A DNA stretch of 56,245 nt from Paenibacillus tyrphae (GTDB taxonomy: Bacteria; Bacillota; Bacilli; Paenibacillales; NBRC-103111), in NCBI RefSeq assembly GCF_024158745.1, contig NZ_JAMZAW010000040.1, positions 1 to 56,245 of the forward strand. The letters are read 5' to 3'. The position numbers and the translations under genes are program-made. Below the pieces are notes generated by a model. The model had not been told where the DNA came from. It saw nothing but the letters and a program-made list of their open reading frames with translations, and did no database searches. Of this stretch, positions 36,876-46,466 are shown piece by piece (the stretch's first letter is position 1; each line of letters opens with the position of its first letter).

Positions 36876-37114
36876 CAGTTGAAATACTCCTCTCAAGTAA
36901 GGCAGTGTTGTACCTTTTTCTCTATCAGCTTGAGCTAATAATGACTACCTGCTGTCCTATGTGCTGATCCATTTCTACGCAATTTTCTTGTTGTAACCAA
37001 GCTGCTTGTCATAATCCTTTACACCACATCTAGAGGTCCTAGTTGCAAGTCCATCAAATAATTGTTCGCATCGTTTTTACTATTATTCCCAACTCTTCAC
37101 TTTGATCCTATCTT
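36876..37114 (-). other. Possible degenerate reading frame upstream of the MOSC gene
   Basis: Minus-strand frames contain protein-like pieces such as VKDYDKQLGYNKKIA interrupted by stops. They lie between the operator-like site and the MOSC gene. I cannot name a family. Confidence 0.25.
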
Positions 37115-37134
37115 AATATCATCTGATGTTTTAA
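37115..37134. promoter_or_regulatory. Operator-like site, orphan copy (CATCTGATG)
   Basis: The site ATATCATCTGATGTTTTAA matches the operator of the nucleoside regulon in all nine core bases (37120-37128). On the minus strand a TATTAA takes the place of the -10 box. It is 240 bases upstream of the MOSC gene and 67 bases from the IS256 end. Confidence 0.55.
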
Positions 37135-37201
37135 GAGGCATAAATGCTGCTTCTTTCTTAAGCTTTTAATGGTTTCTTCCCCCTTTTTGATGAAGTAAAT
37201 T

Positions 37202-38590
37202 AGTTTGTGTAACAAATTTTGGAGCCTTCTTAGGCAACAAAAAAGTAGGGTATTCTCGGGATTGCTACAGTCACCAAGAAAGGAACCCTACTCATGGCAA
37301 CTATACACGAATCGATGCTTTCCGATCACTTGAAAATCTTGTTACGAAACTGGTTAAAGACAAGTTAGAGCTCATTATGCTGGAAGAAATCAAGAATTTC
37401 ATCCACGTAGAGCAAGCGGATCAACGTAACAGTCGCAACGGATACTACGAGCGTACGTTAGATACGCGTTACGGTAGTTCCACGAGACCGTAATGACGAG
37501 TTTCAAACGCAACTGTTTCAGCCCTACCAGCGCCGAGACGGTTGGCTAGAGGAGGCCGTTATTCACATGTATAAAGGTGGCATGAGTACCCGAGATGTCG
37601 CCCGTTTCATTGAAAGCATGTTCGGTTCTCAATATTCACCCACGACCATAAGCAACATTACCGGAACCGTGCTTGAGGACGTAGAGCAATGGCAACAACG
37701 TCCGCTTGAAAAGCGTTATTCGGTCATCTATCTGGACGGCATGTTCATCAAGCTCAAGCGGAGCACCGTCAGCAGTAAAGCCGTCTATCTCGCCATGGGG
37801 ATCGACGAGGAAGGTTACCGTCAAATCCTCGGCTTCTACATCGGCGGTCAGGAAAGCTCTAACGGCTGGCGTGATGTCCTGAAGGACCTGCGTCGCCGCG
37901 GTGTCGAAGAAGTGCTGATCGGCGTATTTGACGGGCTGCCAGGGCTGGAGGACACCCTTCCGAGAGGTTTATCCTCAAGCGGATGTCCAGCATTGCATGG
38001 TTCACAAAGTCCGCAGTACGTTTCCTAAGATTCGCGTGGAAGACAAGACGGCTTTTCTCGATGACCTAAAAACAATCTACAATGCGCTTGATTACGACTT
38101 AGCCATGGCGGCATTCGATACGGTGAAGGATAAGTGGGAGAAGAAGTATCCCAAAGAAATTCGCTCCTGGGAGAATGAGCTTCCCACGCTGCTTTACCTT
38201 CTACCATATCCGTCTCTGATTAAAGAGGCGATCTACACCTCGAATCCAATTGAACGAACCAATAAAGAGCTCCGTAAACGTCTGCGCCCCATGAACAGTT
38301 TGACCAATCTCGAGGCTGCGGAGAAGATCGGCTACTTGGAGGTTACCGCCTACAACGAAAAGTGGAGCAACCGTGCCATTCGAGGTTTTGCAGATCCTGC
38401 TACAAAAGCTGTATGCGTGAGATGTACAACAAAAAATATCCATATACTCAACCGGATCAGGAGCACATGGTTCAAATTACCAAACAAAGGTGAGTTGGGG
38501 GAGGACTCCCCCAACGGTAAAGTCGTCAGAACATTGAAGTAATTTTGATATCCATCCCCCGATGGATATCCCTACCACCTTACACAAACT
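37202..38590 (+). mobile_element. Decayed IS256-family insertion sequence
   Basis: AGTTTGTGTAA (37202-37212) and TTACACAAACT (38580-38590) are the inner parts of the two ends; the outer parts no longer match. Between them is one broken transposase gene and, after it, two perfect hairpins at 38494-38515 and 38547-38570. Outer limits are approximate. Confidence 0.75.
37294..38493 (+). pseudogene. IS256-family transposase, multiple frameshifts
   Basis: Starting at ATG 37294, the frame reads MATIHESMLSDHLK. It then shifts several times: LVTKLVKDKLELIMLEEIKNF, then GWLEEAVIHMYKGGMSTRDV, then VYPQADVQHCMVHKVRSTF, and finally MREMYNKKYPYTQPDQEHM. The DDE-type catalytic acids are in IYLDGM and GVFDGLPG, with the glutamate in NPIERTNKELR. 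At least four frame breaks make it non-functional. Confidence 0.9.
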
Positions 38591-38767
38591 TCTTGACGCT
38601 CCCCCCTTTTTAGTTAGATGTTAGACTTTTTATATGTAAAGCAAATGACCACAATAAAGGATCATCTACATCGATATAACATTATCTCTAAGTTTAATAA
38701 GCATGAAAAGTGTACGAAATTATACCCCCGACCCATGTAACCTTCAGTTAAATAATTGCTCAGTAGG

Positions 38768-39454
38768 TTACCGAAGCTTCAAATTCCCCGTTAAATTTTC
38801 AAGTGTCAACATTTGGGCCGTTGCCACATCTTGATTTGCTATGGCTTCATACAATTTTTCGTGGATGATGGTATTGTCTTCATAGTGTTGGACATCCAAA
38901 ATCAGTGTACTCAAAAGTTCACGAAGTGCATCACAAAAACTGCGATACAAATCGACCATCAATTCATTTTGTGTAGCTTCCGCGATCGATATATGAAACG
39001 AAATATCCTCGTCTACGTAGTCAGCATAATTTCCGGTCTCAAGGACACGATTTCTCTTGTCCAAGTGAGCTCGTATTTTTCTCAAATTCGCTTCCGTTCT
39101 TCGCTCCGCAGCCAAAGCACAGATCTGTAGCTCCAGCATTTTTCTTACTTCGTAAATATGATGCCTATTATTTTCATTGATTGTTATCCCGAAATGATTA
39201 GTTCTCGGACTCTGTGACCGTACATAGGTTCCATAGCCTTGTTTGACTTCCAATAGACCTGCGTGGACCAAAGTTTTCACCGCTTCCCTGACGGTTGAAC
39301 GACCGACACCGAATTGTTTCATTAACTCAGGTTCCGTCGGTAGCATATCGCCGGGCTTATATTGCGCTGAGGATATTTTCTTCTGAAGCTGCTCCAATAC
39401 TTCATCAACCAGTTTACGCCGCGGTACAGTGGTGAACTGCCGATCCTCTGTCAT
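38768..39454 (-). CDS. GntR/FadR-family regulator (copy 1)
   Basis: A 228-residue regulator. The N-terminal winged helix (about residues 12-80) has LPTEPELMKQFGVGRSTVREAVKTL. The C-terminal FCD domain (about 95-225) has metal-site residues in DEDISFHISIAEAT and IIHEKLYEAI. It is about 60 percent identical by eye to copy 2 at 44418. The DNA-reading helix is the same in both (GVGRSTVREAVK), so they may bind the same operator. It stands alone among remnants: an IS256 on one side and broken MOSC and ABC genes on the other. Its ligand is unknown. Confidence 0.9.
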   Translation of the reverse strand: MTEDRQFTTVPRRKLVDEVLEQLQKKISSAQYKPGDMLPTEPELMKQFGVGRSTVREAVKTLVHAGLLEVKQGYGTYVRSQSPRTNHFGITINENNRHHIYEVRKMLELQICALAAERRTEANLRKIRAHLDKRNRVLETGNYADYVDEDISFHISIAEATQNELMVDLYRSFCDALRELLSTLILDVQHYEDNTIIHEKLYEAIANQDVATAQMLTLENLTGNLKLR

Positions 39455-39499
39455 CTAATCATCTCCTTAGCCGCAAAATTAAAACACGGACTTTACGAA

Positions 39500-39570
39500 A
39501 AGCCTCTCCAAACGAAAAAACGTCCCCAATATGAGCTTTATCCTCGGTCAGCCCCATTACCGATATTCCC
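39500..39570 (-). pseudogene. MOSC-gene fragment
   Basis: The minus strand encodes GISVMGLTEDKAHIGDVFSFGEAF, which aligns with NLTVSGLTEDKSHIGDIFSFGEAI of the MOSC protein at 36207-36875. Only about 25 residues remain, so this is the scrap of a second, diverged MOSC gene. Confidence 0.8.
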
Positions 39571-39573
39571 AAT

Positions 39574-40098
39574 TTATAAAATACTGTTTAAGAACGATTT
39601 GATCCGCTCTTCTTTAGGATAGAGCAAGATGTCATATGGAGTATTTGCATCTATTATTTTCCCTTGGTCCATAAACACAACTCGATCAGCCACTTCCCTG
39701 GCGAACCCCATTTCATGCATAACGACAATCATGGACATTACGTCAGTTACTACTTGTTTCATGACAACCAACACCTCGCCGACAAGCTCTGGATCCAATG
39801 CCGAAGTCGGTTCATTGAACAATATGATTTTAGGGGCCATCGCCAATGAACGTGCTATAGCCACTCTTTGCTGCTGACCTCCTGACAATTGATGAGGTAT
39901 AAATCAATCTTGTCCTGAAATGTATATCCCCGCTGTCTATTTGCTCCAAACCATTTATACATTTTAATACCGTGCTTTTCCCTGATCCGCTGGGTCCGAT
40001 GATGGCCACTTTTTAGCCTTGTTCTACTTTTAAGTTTACATCAAACAGAACTTAATTTTCACCATAAAGTTTTTGTTGATACCCTTCATTTCAATCAT
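39574..40098 (-). pseudogene. Polar amino-acid ABC transporter ATPase, internally deleted
   Basis: ATG 40098 begins MIEMKGINKNF. Walker A follows after frame breaks (VAIIGPSGSGKSTVLKC). The sequence then jumps from SGDIHF to LSGGQQQRVAIARSLA and continues with IILFNEPTSALDPELVGEVL to the C-terminus. The Q-loop region between is lost. The family is that of GlnQ/ArtM-like uptake ATPases. Walker B reads FNEP instead of LDEP. Confidence 0.85.
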
Positions 40099-40165
40099 GA
40101 TATTTCAATCCTTTCTCCAAGCGTGCTACTGCAACCATCAATATTGTATTGAGCATTAAAATACA
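40091..40165 (-). pseudogene. Amino-acid ABC transporter permease, C-terminal remnant
   Basis: The frame encodes ILMLNTILMVAVARLEKGLKYHD and stops at 40091, overlapping the ATPase start by eight bases (ATGATTGA). This is the usual end of polar amino-acid permeases. The rest of the gene is gone; up to 40371 nothing else is recognisable. Confidence 0.65.
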
Positions 40166-40371
40166 TTACACCAATCATTATGGATACTTAAGCCATGGAG
40201 GAAATTTTTGGAGAGAAAACATTTCACCTATAGACGATACCGATTAGGATCCGAGCCAGTTTTCCAAATGTCTAGAGTTTTTCATATTATGAATTAATTT
40301 TCTTTCAATGGAAATAATAGAGACTGATCTGAACTAGGCATACATAATTCTATGCTAAGGATGGATATTTC

Positions 40372-41804
40372 TTGAATGAAGGTAACTCCAATAAAAACAC
40401 AAATTGTTCTTCCCTTGTGAATACTATTGCTTTTCACCTTCAAACTCCTCCTGACCTGGTAATTCGCACCTATAACTTATCTCCAAAAACAGAAATTAGT
40501 TGCTTATTTTTGGAAACGCTAGTAGACAATAAAAAATCGAAGAAAATCTATTACGAATTGTTTCCAAATGGGTTTTTGAAGAAACTTCGGTTAATTTTGA
40601 GAATTTTATCCTTACGAAAAGCAATTCCCTTCCGTTGACCAAAGTAAAAATTGCAACAGATTTAGAGGATTTATTCAAAATTTGTTAAATGGTGAACGCA
40701 TGGTTGTATTTCTACAACAAGACCATGTCTTATTAGCTGATGTTTCCAAAATGACACATCGTCAGATCACTGAGCCTCAAACGGAAACAACAATTCGCGG
40801 GCCGCGGGAAGGCTTAATGAAGATCTATTTACTTCCTTGTCTTTACTACGCAAAAGAATTCGAAGTAAGGAACTTGTAATCGATCAGTATTTACTTGGCA
40901 CGGCCACGCAGACAAAAGTAGCTCTTGTATATATGCATGATCTTCTTTCCGAACCAATTAGAGATGTAGTTCGTTCAAGAATACGTGCTTTTATGGGAGA
41001 TAGCATTATTGACAGTTCCCCTATATCGAGGAATCAATCTAGGACAATAAAATCTCACCTTTTCCAATGATGATTGGCACCGAACGGCCAGACGTTGTGG
41101 TTTCCCACTTGCTTGAAGGCAGGTTTGCGGTGATAGTCGACGGAAGCCCAAATGTTTTGATTGGACCCATTACTTTTTTTCAATTTTTCACAGCATCCGA
41201 AGATTACTACCAATGGTTCGGAATAGCGACAATCTTAAGATTACTAAGAGTATTTTCTTTTTTTATGGCGGTTATTATCCCATCATTGTATGTGGCCATC
41301 GTAACATTTCATCATGAGATGCTTCCGAATCCACTATTGATAAATATAGCATCTCAACGTGAAGGAGTTCCTTTCCCAGCCTTTGTTGAAGCAATAATTA
41401 TGATGGTAACGTTCGAGGTGCTACGTGAAGCAGGACTCAGAATGCCACATGTTGCAGGTCAAGCTATCTCCATTGTAGGAGCCCTTGTATTGGGGCAAGC
41501 CGCTGTTGAAGCGGGACTTGTTTCTCCAGTCATAGTTATTGTTGTTGCGTTTACTGCCATTTCCCACTTTGTGGCTCCATTCTATAATTTCAGTATCACT
41601 CAAAGGATTCTTCAATTCACTTTTATGATATTAGCAGGGTTCCTTGGATTGTATGGTATTTACTGTGGAATCTTACTTACTATTGTTCACTTGGCTTCCC
41701 TTAAGTCGTTCGGGGTTCCTTACCTGGCCCCGTTTGCCCCTACTTTTCTTTTTGATTGGAAAGATGTCCCAATAAGAGTCCCGCGTTATGACCACTTATC
41801 CTAA
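40372..41804 (+). pseudogene. GerA-family spore germination protein, broken
   Basis: Pieces in three frames reconstruct a GerKA/GerAA-type protein. They are an N-terminal part (40372-40638), then LLADVSKMTHRQITEPQTETTIRGPREG, then RIRSKELVIDQYLLGTATQTKVALVYM, and finally IGTERPDVVVSHLLEGRFAVIVDGSP. The membrane domain reads from there to a stop at 41804. At least three frame breaks. Intact proteins sit in the spore inner membrane and respond to nutrient germinants. Confidence 0.88.
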
Positions 41805-41831
41805 AATGAACCATATCAAAAAAACGAAAAG

Positions 41832-42245
41832 GTGATTTTGTTTGTGCGTTCGCGCGTAAAGTTTGAGTCTCATGATCCTATGCCTTTGCTTAATGAGCGG
41901 TGCTGGGATGCGGTCGAAGTTAGCCAGTTAGCGATCGGCAACATGATAGGTGAAGATATAGATCCGGAAACCGGTAATGAAATTGTGTATTGGCAAATCA
42001 TTAATCCTGCAGCTTTATAACAAAAAGGAGCGACCTATAAGGCCCCTGTCTATACCTACCGGGTTGAAACTAAAAGTATCCCCGAATTGCAGCGGAAGTC
42101 AACTGAAATCTTACCGATAAAGTTATTTCCTCATCATTACCAAGTACATATTTTGACCGAACGCTATGCACGTAAGGGAATTTTACCGGCTATAAATTTC
42201 ATTGAACGACAAGTAAGCCTAAGAAGCGATTTATTCTCAAGATAG
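41832..42245 (+). pseudogene. Ger(x)C-family germination lipoprotein, truncated
   Basis: The frame encodes CWDAVEVSQLAIGNMIGEDID and EIVYWQIINPAAL. An in-frame TAA (42018-42020) is followed by YRVETKSIPELQRKSTEILP in the same frame to a TAG at 42243. This matches the N-terminal third of GerAC/GerKC lipoproteins. It follows the broken gerA and was surely its operon partner. Confidence 0.8.
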
Positions 42246-42421
42246 CTCATACAGCCTCCCCTTCTTAGCGGCGCTCGGTACATTCGAGCCGCCAGCTTCC
42301 ACCTGCGGCTGAAATAGTGATATTGTGGCTAGCAGCTGGTACTTGATTTCCAAGACGCTCGTCAGCGGTATCTTCATTTCCCCAAAAAGTTCGAAAAGCC
42401 CAATTCTGTCAACGTCTCAAG

Positions 42422-43215
42422 TGAAGTGCACCCCTTAGAATAGACATTGGAAAAACCCCCTGGGTATTCCGAAGAATTCTAAGGGGTGCATTTTTTATGG
42501 AAATTAAAGGACAAAAGTTCAATACATATTCAGAGGAACTGAAGGTGGAGGCCATTCGTCTACATGTAGAGGTGGACGTATCGGCAAATCAATGAACATT
42601 TAGGGATCCAAGATAAAGATCGAATTAAGAAATGGATGAGGAAATATCGGGATAAGGGTGAATTTGGACTGTTGGACCAGCGCGGGAGACGGGAGCGATA
42701 CATCGATCAGAATCGATATGTCCAACAGTTGAAACGGGAGAATGAGATGCTAAAAAAGTGTTTAGAAATCTGGATGCGGGAGGTATGGCTAGGAAGTTTG
42801 CCACCATCAAGGAAGCACCGGAACAATATAGCATCCGTGAGCTCTGCAAGCTGTTCGGGGTCTCCAGAATCGGATACTACGCCTATTTGAAGCGACAAGA
42901 TGTGGATAAGGACAAGTCGATCAAAGAATTGATCCAGACCGTGTATAAGAAGTATGACGGCAAGTATGGATACCGACAGATCCAGTTATTTCTGCTGCAG
43001 GATCACGGAGTGTGGATGAACCATAAGAAAGTGCTTCGACTGATGAAAGAAATGGGATTGCGTTCCCGTATTCGCCGCAAGCATCGCTGAAACTATGCTT
43101 TCTCCACAGGAGGCCGAGTTGCAGCGAATATCCTACAGCGTTATTTTAAAGCGGATGCACCGAATCAAAAATGGGTGACCGATGTCACGCAGTATCGTGT
43201 TGCGGATTCTTGGCG
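42422..43215 (+). mobile_element. IS3-family (IS150-like) element, truncated and decayed
   Basis: The left end starts TGAAGTGCACCCCTTAG. Perfect 15-base arms at 42427-42441 and 42476-42490 form a hairpin, with TTTTTT just before orfA (ATG 42497). OrfA is frameshifted after EVDVSANQ. OrfB follows with SIRELCKLFGVSRIGYYAYL and ends at PNQKWVTDVTQYRVADSW, just past the first catalytic aspartate, with an internal stop before NYAF. The 3' half and right end are missing. Confidence 0.85.
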
Positions 43216-43235
43216 TCTAGGGTCTTTTTCAATGT

Positions 43236-43412
43236 CTACAAAATGGGTTTGACCAAAACTCGTAGGAGGGCTTCTTTATTTTCATCGTTTATCATAGCTA
43301 AAAAACGAATATTATCCTCCATCCCCAGCTCATTAAATAACTCAAACGGCAGCTGAGGATGGAGTAAAATGTTGTCTTTCATACTAATCCGTCCGATCTT
43401 ATGCTCCAGCAT
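43236..43412 (-). CDS. Small unknown protein after the YlmA-like ATPase
   Basis: A 58-residue frame with ATG 43412, six bases after GAAAGG, 38 bases after the ATPase stop. It contains MLEHKIGRISMKDNILLHPQ, then PFELFNELGMEDNIRF. It is protein-like and free of repeats, but I know no family. Its stop lies about 20 bases from the truncated IS3 end, so its own C-terminus might have been altered. Confidence 0.45.
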   Translation of the reverse strand: MLEHKIGRISMKDNILLHPQLPFELFNELGMEDNIRFLAMINDENKEALLRVLVKPIL

Positions 43413-43450
43413 GGTACGCCTTTCCGCAGGATTGGTATCGATACTTCCGG

Positions 43451-44245
43451 TCAGGACCCTGGCAATTGATAACCGCTAAGTGGTTTGAGCCATGTACGAT
43501 CATGTCGGCGTTCAACCTCCAGCGGAGCATCGAAAAATTGTGATAACAATTCGCTTTCCAGCAAATGCTGCGTGTCACCCGCCCTGAATACTTCCCCGTC
43601 CTTGATTAGTAAGGTCTTGCGAAAGACAGGCATGATCTCCTCGATGTGATGCGTCACAAACAGAAGCGTAGGTGCATGAGGCTGCTCGGCTATTTTCTCA
43701 ATCATACTAAGTAATAGTTCTCTGGCGAATACATCCAACCCGGTGCACGGCTCATCTAAAATAAGCAATTCAGGCGACGCCATTAAAGCTCTGGCAATGA
43801 GGACACGTTGACGCTCCCCCTGTGAAAAAGTATCATATCTGCGATTCGTTAGCTTTTCGCATCCTAAAAACTTTAACAATTCATGTGCTTTTTCTAAATC
43901 CGCTTGCTCTATCTCGTCATACAGTCCGATTGTGGCGAATTTTCCACTTAGCACAGTATTTAATGCAGTTTCACTTCCGTATAAACGCTGCTGAAGCGAC
44001 GAACTGACCCATCCAATGGATTTGCGTAGCTCCCTTAAGTCAAACTCTCCGAATTTCTTTCCAAGCACTTCCATACCGCCCGTCGTCGGCCAAATATACC
44101 CATTGATCATATTAAGTAATGTAGTCTTCCCAGAGCCATTTAATCCCACGATGCACCAATGCTCTCCTTCTTCAACTCTCCAGCTTACATCTTTCAATAT
44201 GGTTGATTGTTCACGGACCCAACTGACATGCTCAACTTTAATCAA
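43451..44245 (-). CDS. ylmA: Orphan ABC ATPase (YlmA/ModF-like)
   Basis: A 264-residue ABC ATPase. Walker A GLNGSGKTT is near residues 34-42. The signature is FSQGERQRVLIARALM, Walker B LLILDEPCTGLD, and the H-loop LFVTHHIEEI. The closest known type by motif is Bacillus YlmA, a single-domain cousin of ModF, whose role is unclear. It starts at TTG behind AAAGGAG. No permease is next to it. Its promoter (44298-44326) carries the nucleoside-regulon operator, so its role probably relates to nucleoside or base handling. Confidence 0.8.
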   Translation of the reverse strand: MIKVEHVSWVREQSTILKDVSWRVEEGEHWCIVGLNGSGKTTLLNMINGYIWPTTGGMEVLGKKFGEFDLRELRKSIGWVSSSLQQRLYGSETALNTVLSGKFATIGLYDEIEQADLEKAHELLKFLGCEKLTNRRYDTFSQGERQRVLIARALMASPELLILDEPCTGLDVFARELLLSMIEKIAEQPHAPTLLFVTHHIEEIMPVFRKTLLIKDGEVFRAGDTQHLLESELLSQFFDAPLEVERRHDRTWLKPLSGYQLPGS

Positions 44246-44297
44246 CTCCCCTACACTCCTTTCACCTTGATAAATATCAATTCACCCTCCCAAATAT

Positions 44298-44326
44298 ATC
44301 ATATCATCTGATGAATTGTGTGTAAA
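44298..44326 (-). promoter_or_regulatory. Promoter with embedded CATCTGATG operator (ylmA-like gene)
   Basis: On the minus strand: TTTACA (44326-44321), 17 bases, TATGAT (44303-44298). The CATCTGATG core (44305-44313) lies within the spacer, so a bound protein would exclude RNA polymerase. It has the same boxes and spacing as the promoter at 53250-53278. Confidence 0.8.
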
Positions 44327-44417
44327 TGAAGAAGAAGCTTTCACAATTCGTGGCTTCTCAATTCATTCCCTTTTCTTGGCTCCGAAAACATCTCGATATG
44401 TGCTGAGTCAGTTCTTG

Positions 44418-45107
44418 CTACCGGTTTTGCTTTACAGTACCTTTCAGATTCACAAGTGTAAACATTCTAGCTTCTTCGACATTCTGATTAACAATGGCCT
44501 CATATAATTTCTCATGAATGGAGGTACTGTCGTCATAATGATCGACATCCAAAATTAATTGGCTTAAAACCCCGCGAAGAGCATTACAAAATGTAAGATA
44601 CATATTAATCAATAGATCATTATGGGTTGCTTGTGCAATCGAAATATGAAATGCAATATCCGATTCTACAAAATCTGAATAGTTCCCCGACTGGAGTGCC
44701 TCATTTCGCTTGTCCAGAAGCGCTCGCATCGTTCGTAAATTGTCATCCGTTCTTCGCATTGCAGCAAGTGTACATATTTCGAGGTCTAGCATTTTCCTTA
44801 CTTCGTAAATTTGCATCATACCCGTTTCTTGTATCGTTTTCTCTAACGGATTACTGATTAGATTTTGTGATTTGACGTAAGTACCGTCACCTTGTTTAAC
44901 TTCCAGAATACCTGCATATACCAGAATTTTTACCGCTTCCCTTACTGTAGAGCGGCCAACCCCGAACTGCGCCATTAATTCTGGTTCTGTTGGCAATCGG
45001 TCTCCGGGTTCATACTGCCCGGAATTAATTTTAACTTTTAACTGCTCCAACACCTCATCGACTAATTTTCGTCGTGCCACCGTGCTGAACTTACGATCCT
45101 CAATCAT
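44418..45107 (-). CDS. GntR/FadR-family regulator (copy 2), probable nucleoside-regulon repressor
   Basis: A 229-residue regulator. A winged helix-turn-helix with LPTEPELMAQFGVGRSTVREAVKIL is followed by an FCD ligand domain with SDIAFHISIAQAT and SIHEKLYEAI. It sits between the MFS gene and the ylmA-like gene, both preceded by the CATCTGATG element, so it is the best candidate for the protein that binds it. Its own upstream region has an ATCATATCA half-site at 45128-45136 with ATGATAT at 45145, which may allow autoregulation. The inducer is probably a nucleoside, base or ribose derivative; that is inference. Confidence 0.88.
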   Translation of the reverse strand: MIEDRKFSTVARRKLVDEVLEQLKVKINSGQYEPGDRLPTEPELMAQFGVGRSTVREAVKILVYAGILEVKQGDGTYVKSQNLISNPLEKTIQETGMMQIYEVRKMLDLEICTLAAMRRTDDNLRTMRALLDKRNEALQSGNYSDFVESDIAFHISIAQATHNDLLINMYLTFCNALRGVLSQLILDVDHYDDSTSIHEKLYEAIVNQNVEEARMFTLVNLKGTVKQNR

Positions 45108-45181
45108 CGAATCATCTCCTAAAAAAAATCATATCACAGTCTAAATGATATCTCAAAACCATCTGTTCGATTCTGAGCCGC

Positions 45182-45219
45182 CAAAAATGCCCTTGATTCT
45201 GATACCAGAAATCAAGGGC
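45182..45219 (-). terminator. Intrinsic terminator after the MFS gene
   Basis: GCCCTTGATT (45189-45198) pairs with AATCAAGGGC (45210-45219). On the minus strand ATTTTTGG follows. It lies 12 bases after the MFS stop. Confidence 0.85.
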
Positions 45220-45230
45220 TGGTGTTGGGT

Positions 45231-46448
45231 CTATCGATCTAACCGCGGTTCACTTTCAACGTTGGGATGCTTCGCCCCCATCATGATCGTAACGAGTAAC
45301 ATTACTACGCTCAGTAAAATGATCCCAAAAAAGGAGTAATGGTAATGACCAAAGATATCACGTAGCCATCCAGAGAAAATAGGCAATAAGCCGCCAAGCA
45401 GGTATCCTCCGGATTGCACCATTGCCGTCCAGGCTGTTGCTTCTTGCGGATTTTTCGTTTCATCGAGCGGCAGGATAAGCGCAAATGAGAATAATCCGGC
45501 AGAGCCAATCCCCATAATGGCAGCGGAGAACCATATCATGGCTTCGATCTGTGAAAATATAATGATACACAAACCGATAAGCAAGATTACAGAACAACCA
45601 ATCAGCCAAGGCTTACGATTCGTGGTTCTGTTTGCCATGGCAGGAATGACGAGACTAAAGCACATTTGAAGAAGCGTAAAAGTTGTAACCACAGCCCCAG
45701 CTGTTGTATCTTGTAAACCCAGTTCCTGTGCTTTCGGTGCAAGCCAAGTCGCGATTGAATAATAAACGCCTGCCTGCAATGCAAAGAAAATCAGCAACAT
45801 CCATGCCCGCTTATTCTTCAAGGGAATATTCCCCTCACTTACAGCATTCTGTTTCGCATTACCCTTCTGACTCTGACTTAAAACCAATACCCAAAATAGT
45901 AAAGCCACTACTGCAAGTATGGACCAAATAGCAAGTGCCGATGGCCACGAATCTTTAAGCAGATGCTGGAACGGGATGGTCAAACCGGCACCAAGGGACG
46001 CCCCAAGCCCCATGCCGATGGAGTAAATGCCAATCATTGTCGCTACCATATGATGAAAATGAAGCTTTATAAATCCAGAAATTAAAGGCCCGGCAATGGC
46101 AACCCCTACTCCGATGAGTCCTGCTGTCATTAATAACAGAAAAGAAGAATTTGTAAATATGCGTGCAACGGTTGCAATACCCACCAGTAATAGACAAACA
46201 GGAATGACTCGCTCAATACCCCAACGCCTACCAAGCTTTGCCGCGAAGGGAGCAAAAATCCCCATACAAAGTACTGGAATTGCGGTTAGAAAACTAACAG
46301 CAGAACTATTCATGCCAAGTTCACCACGAATCGTCTCCAAAAGAGGAGCGACCGAGGTAATGGCAGGTCGCATATTTATTGCAGCAAGAAAAATGGTAAT
46401 AGTATACAAATACATTTGTTTATTCGACAATCTGGGTGTAGATTTCAC
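45231..46448 (-). CDS. MFS transporter, CynX/NimT type
   Basis: A 405-residue membrane protein with about twelve segments. It has AAINMRPAITSVAPLLETIRGELG at the start, and the loop GRRWGIERVIPVCL corresponds to the MFS loop 2-3 motif. CynX/NimT-type carriers move small anions or drugs. It starts at GTG behind GGAGGA. A CATCTGATG site lies between this gene and the nucleoside hydrolase, so it is probably in the same regulon; it might move bases. Substrate unknown. Confidence 0.85.
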   Translation of the reverse strand: MKSTPRLSNKQMYLYTITIFLAAINMRPAITSVAPLLETIRGELGMNSSAVSFLTAIPVLCMGIFAPFAAKLGRRWGIERVIPVCLLLVGIATVARIFTNSSFLLLMTAGLIGVGVAIAGPLISGFIKLHFHHMVATMIGIYSIGMGLGASLGAGLTIPFQHLLKDSWPSALAIWSILAVVALLFWVLVLSQSQKGNAKQNAVSEGNIPLKNKRAWMLLIFFALQAGVYYSIATWLAPKAQELGLQDTTAGAVVTTFTLLQMCFSLVIPAMANRTTNRKPWLIGCSVILLIGLCIIIFSQIEAMIWFSAAIMGIGSAGLFSFALILPLDETKNPQEATAWTAMVQSGGYLLGGLLPIFSGWLRDIFGHYHYSFFGIILLSVVMLLVTIMMGAKHPNVESEPRLDR

Positions 46449-46466
46449 TTTAGATCCTCCATTAAA

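Noticed and set aside
38494..38570. The two perfect hairpins after the IS256 transposase as a separate regulatory RNA
   Set aside because: They lie inside the element ends and are more simply terminators or remnants of the IS.
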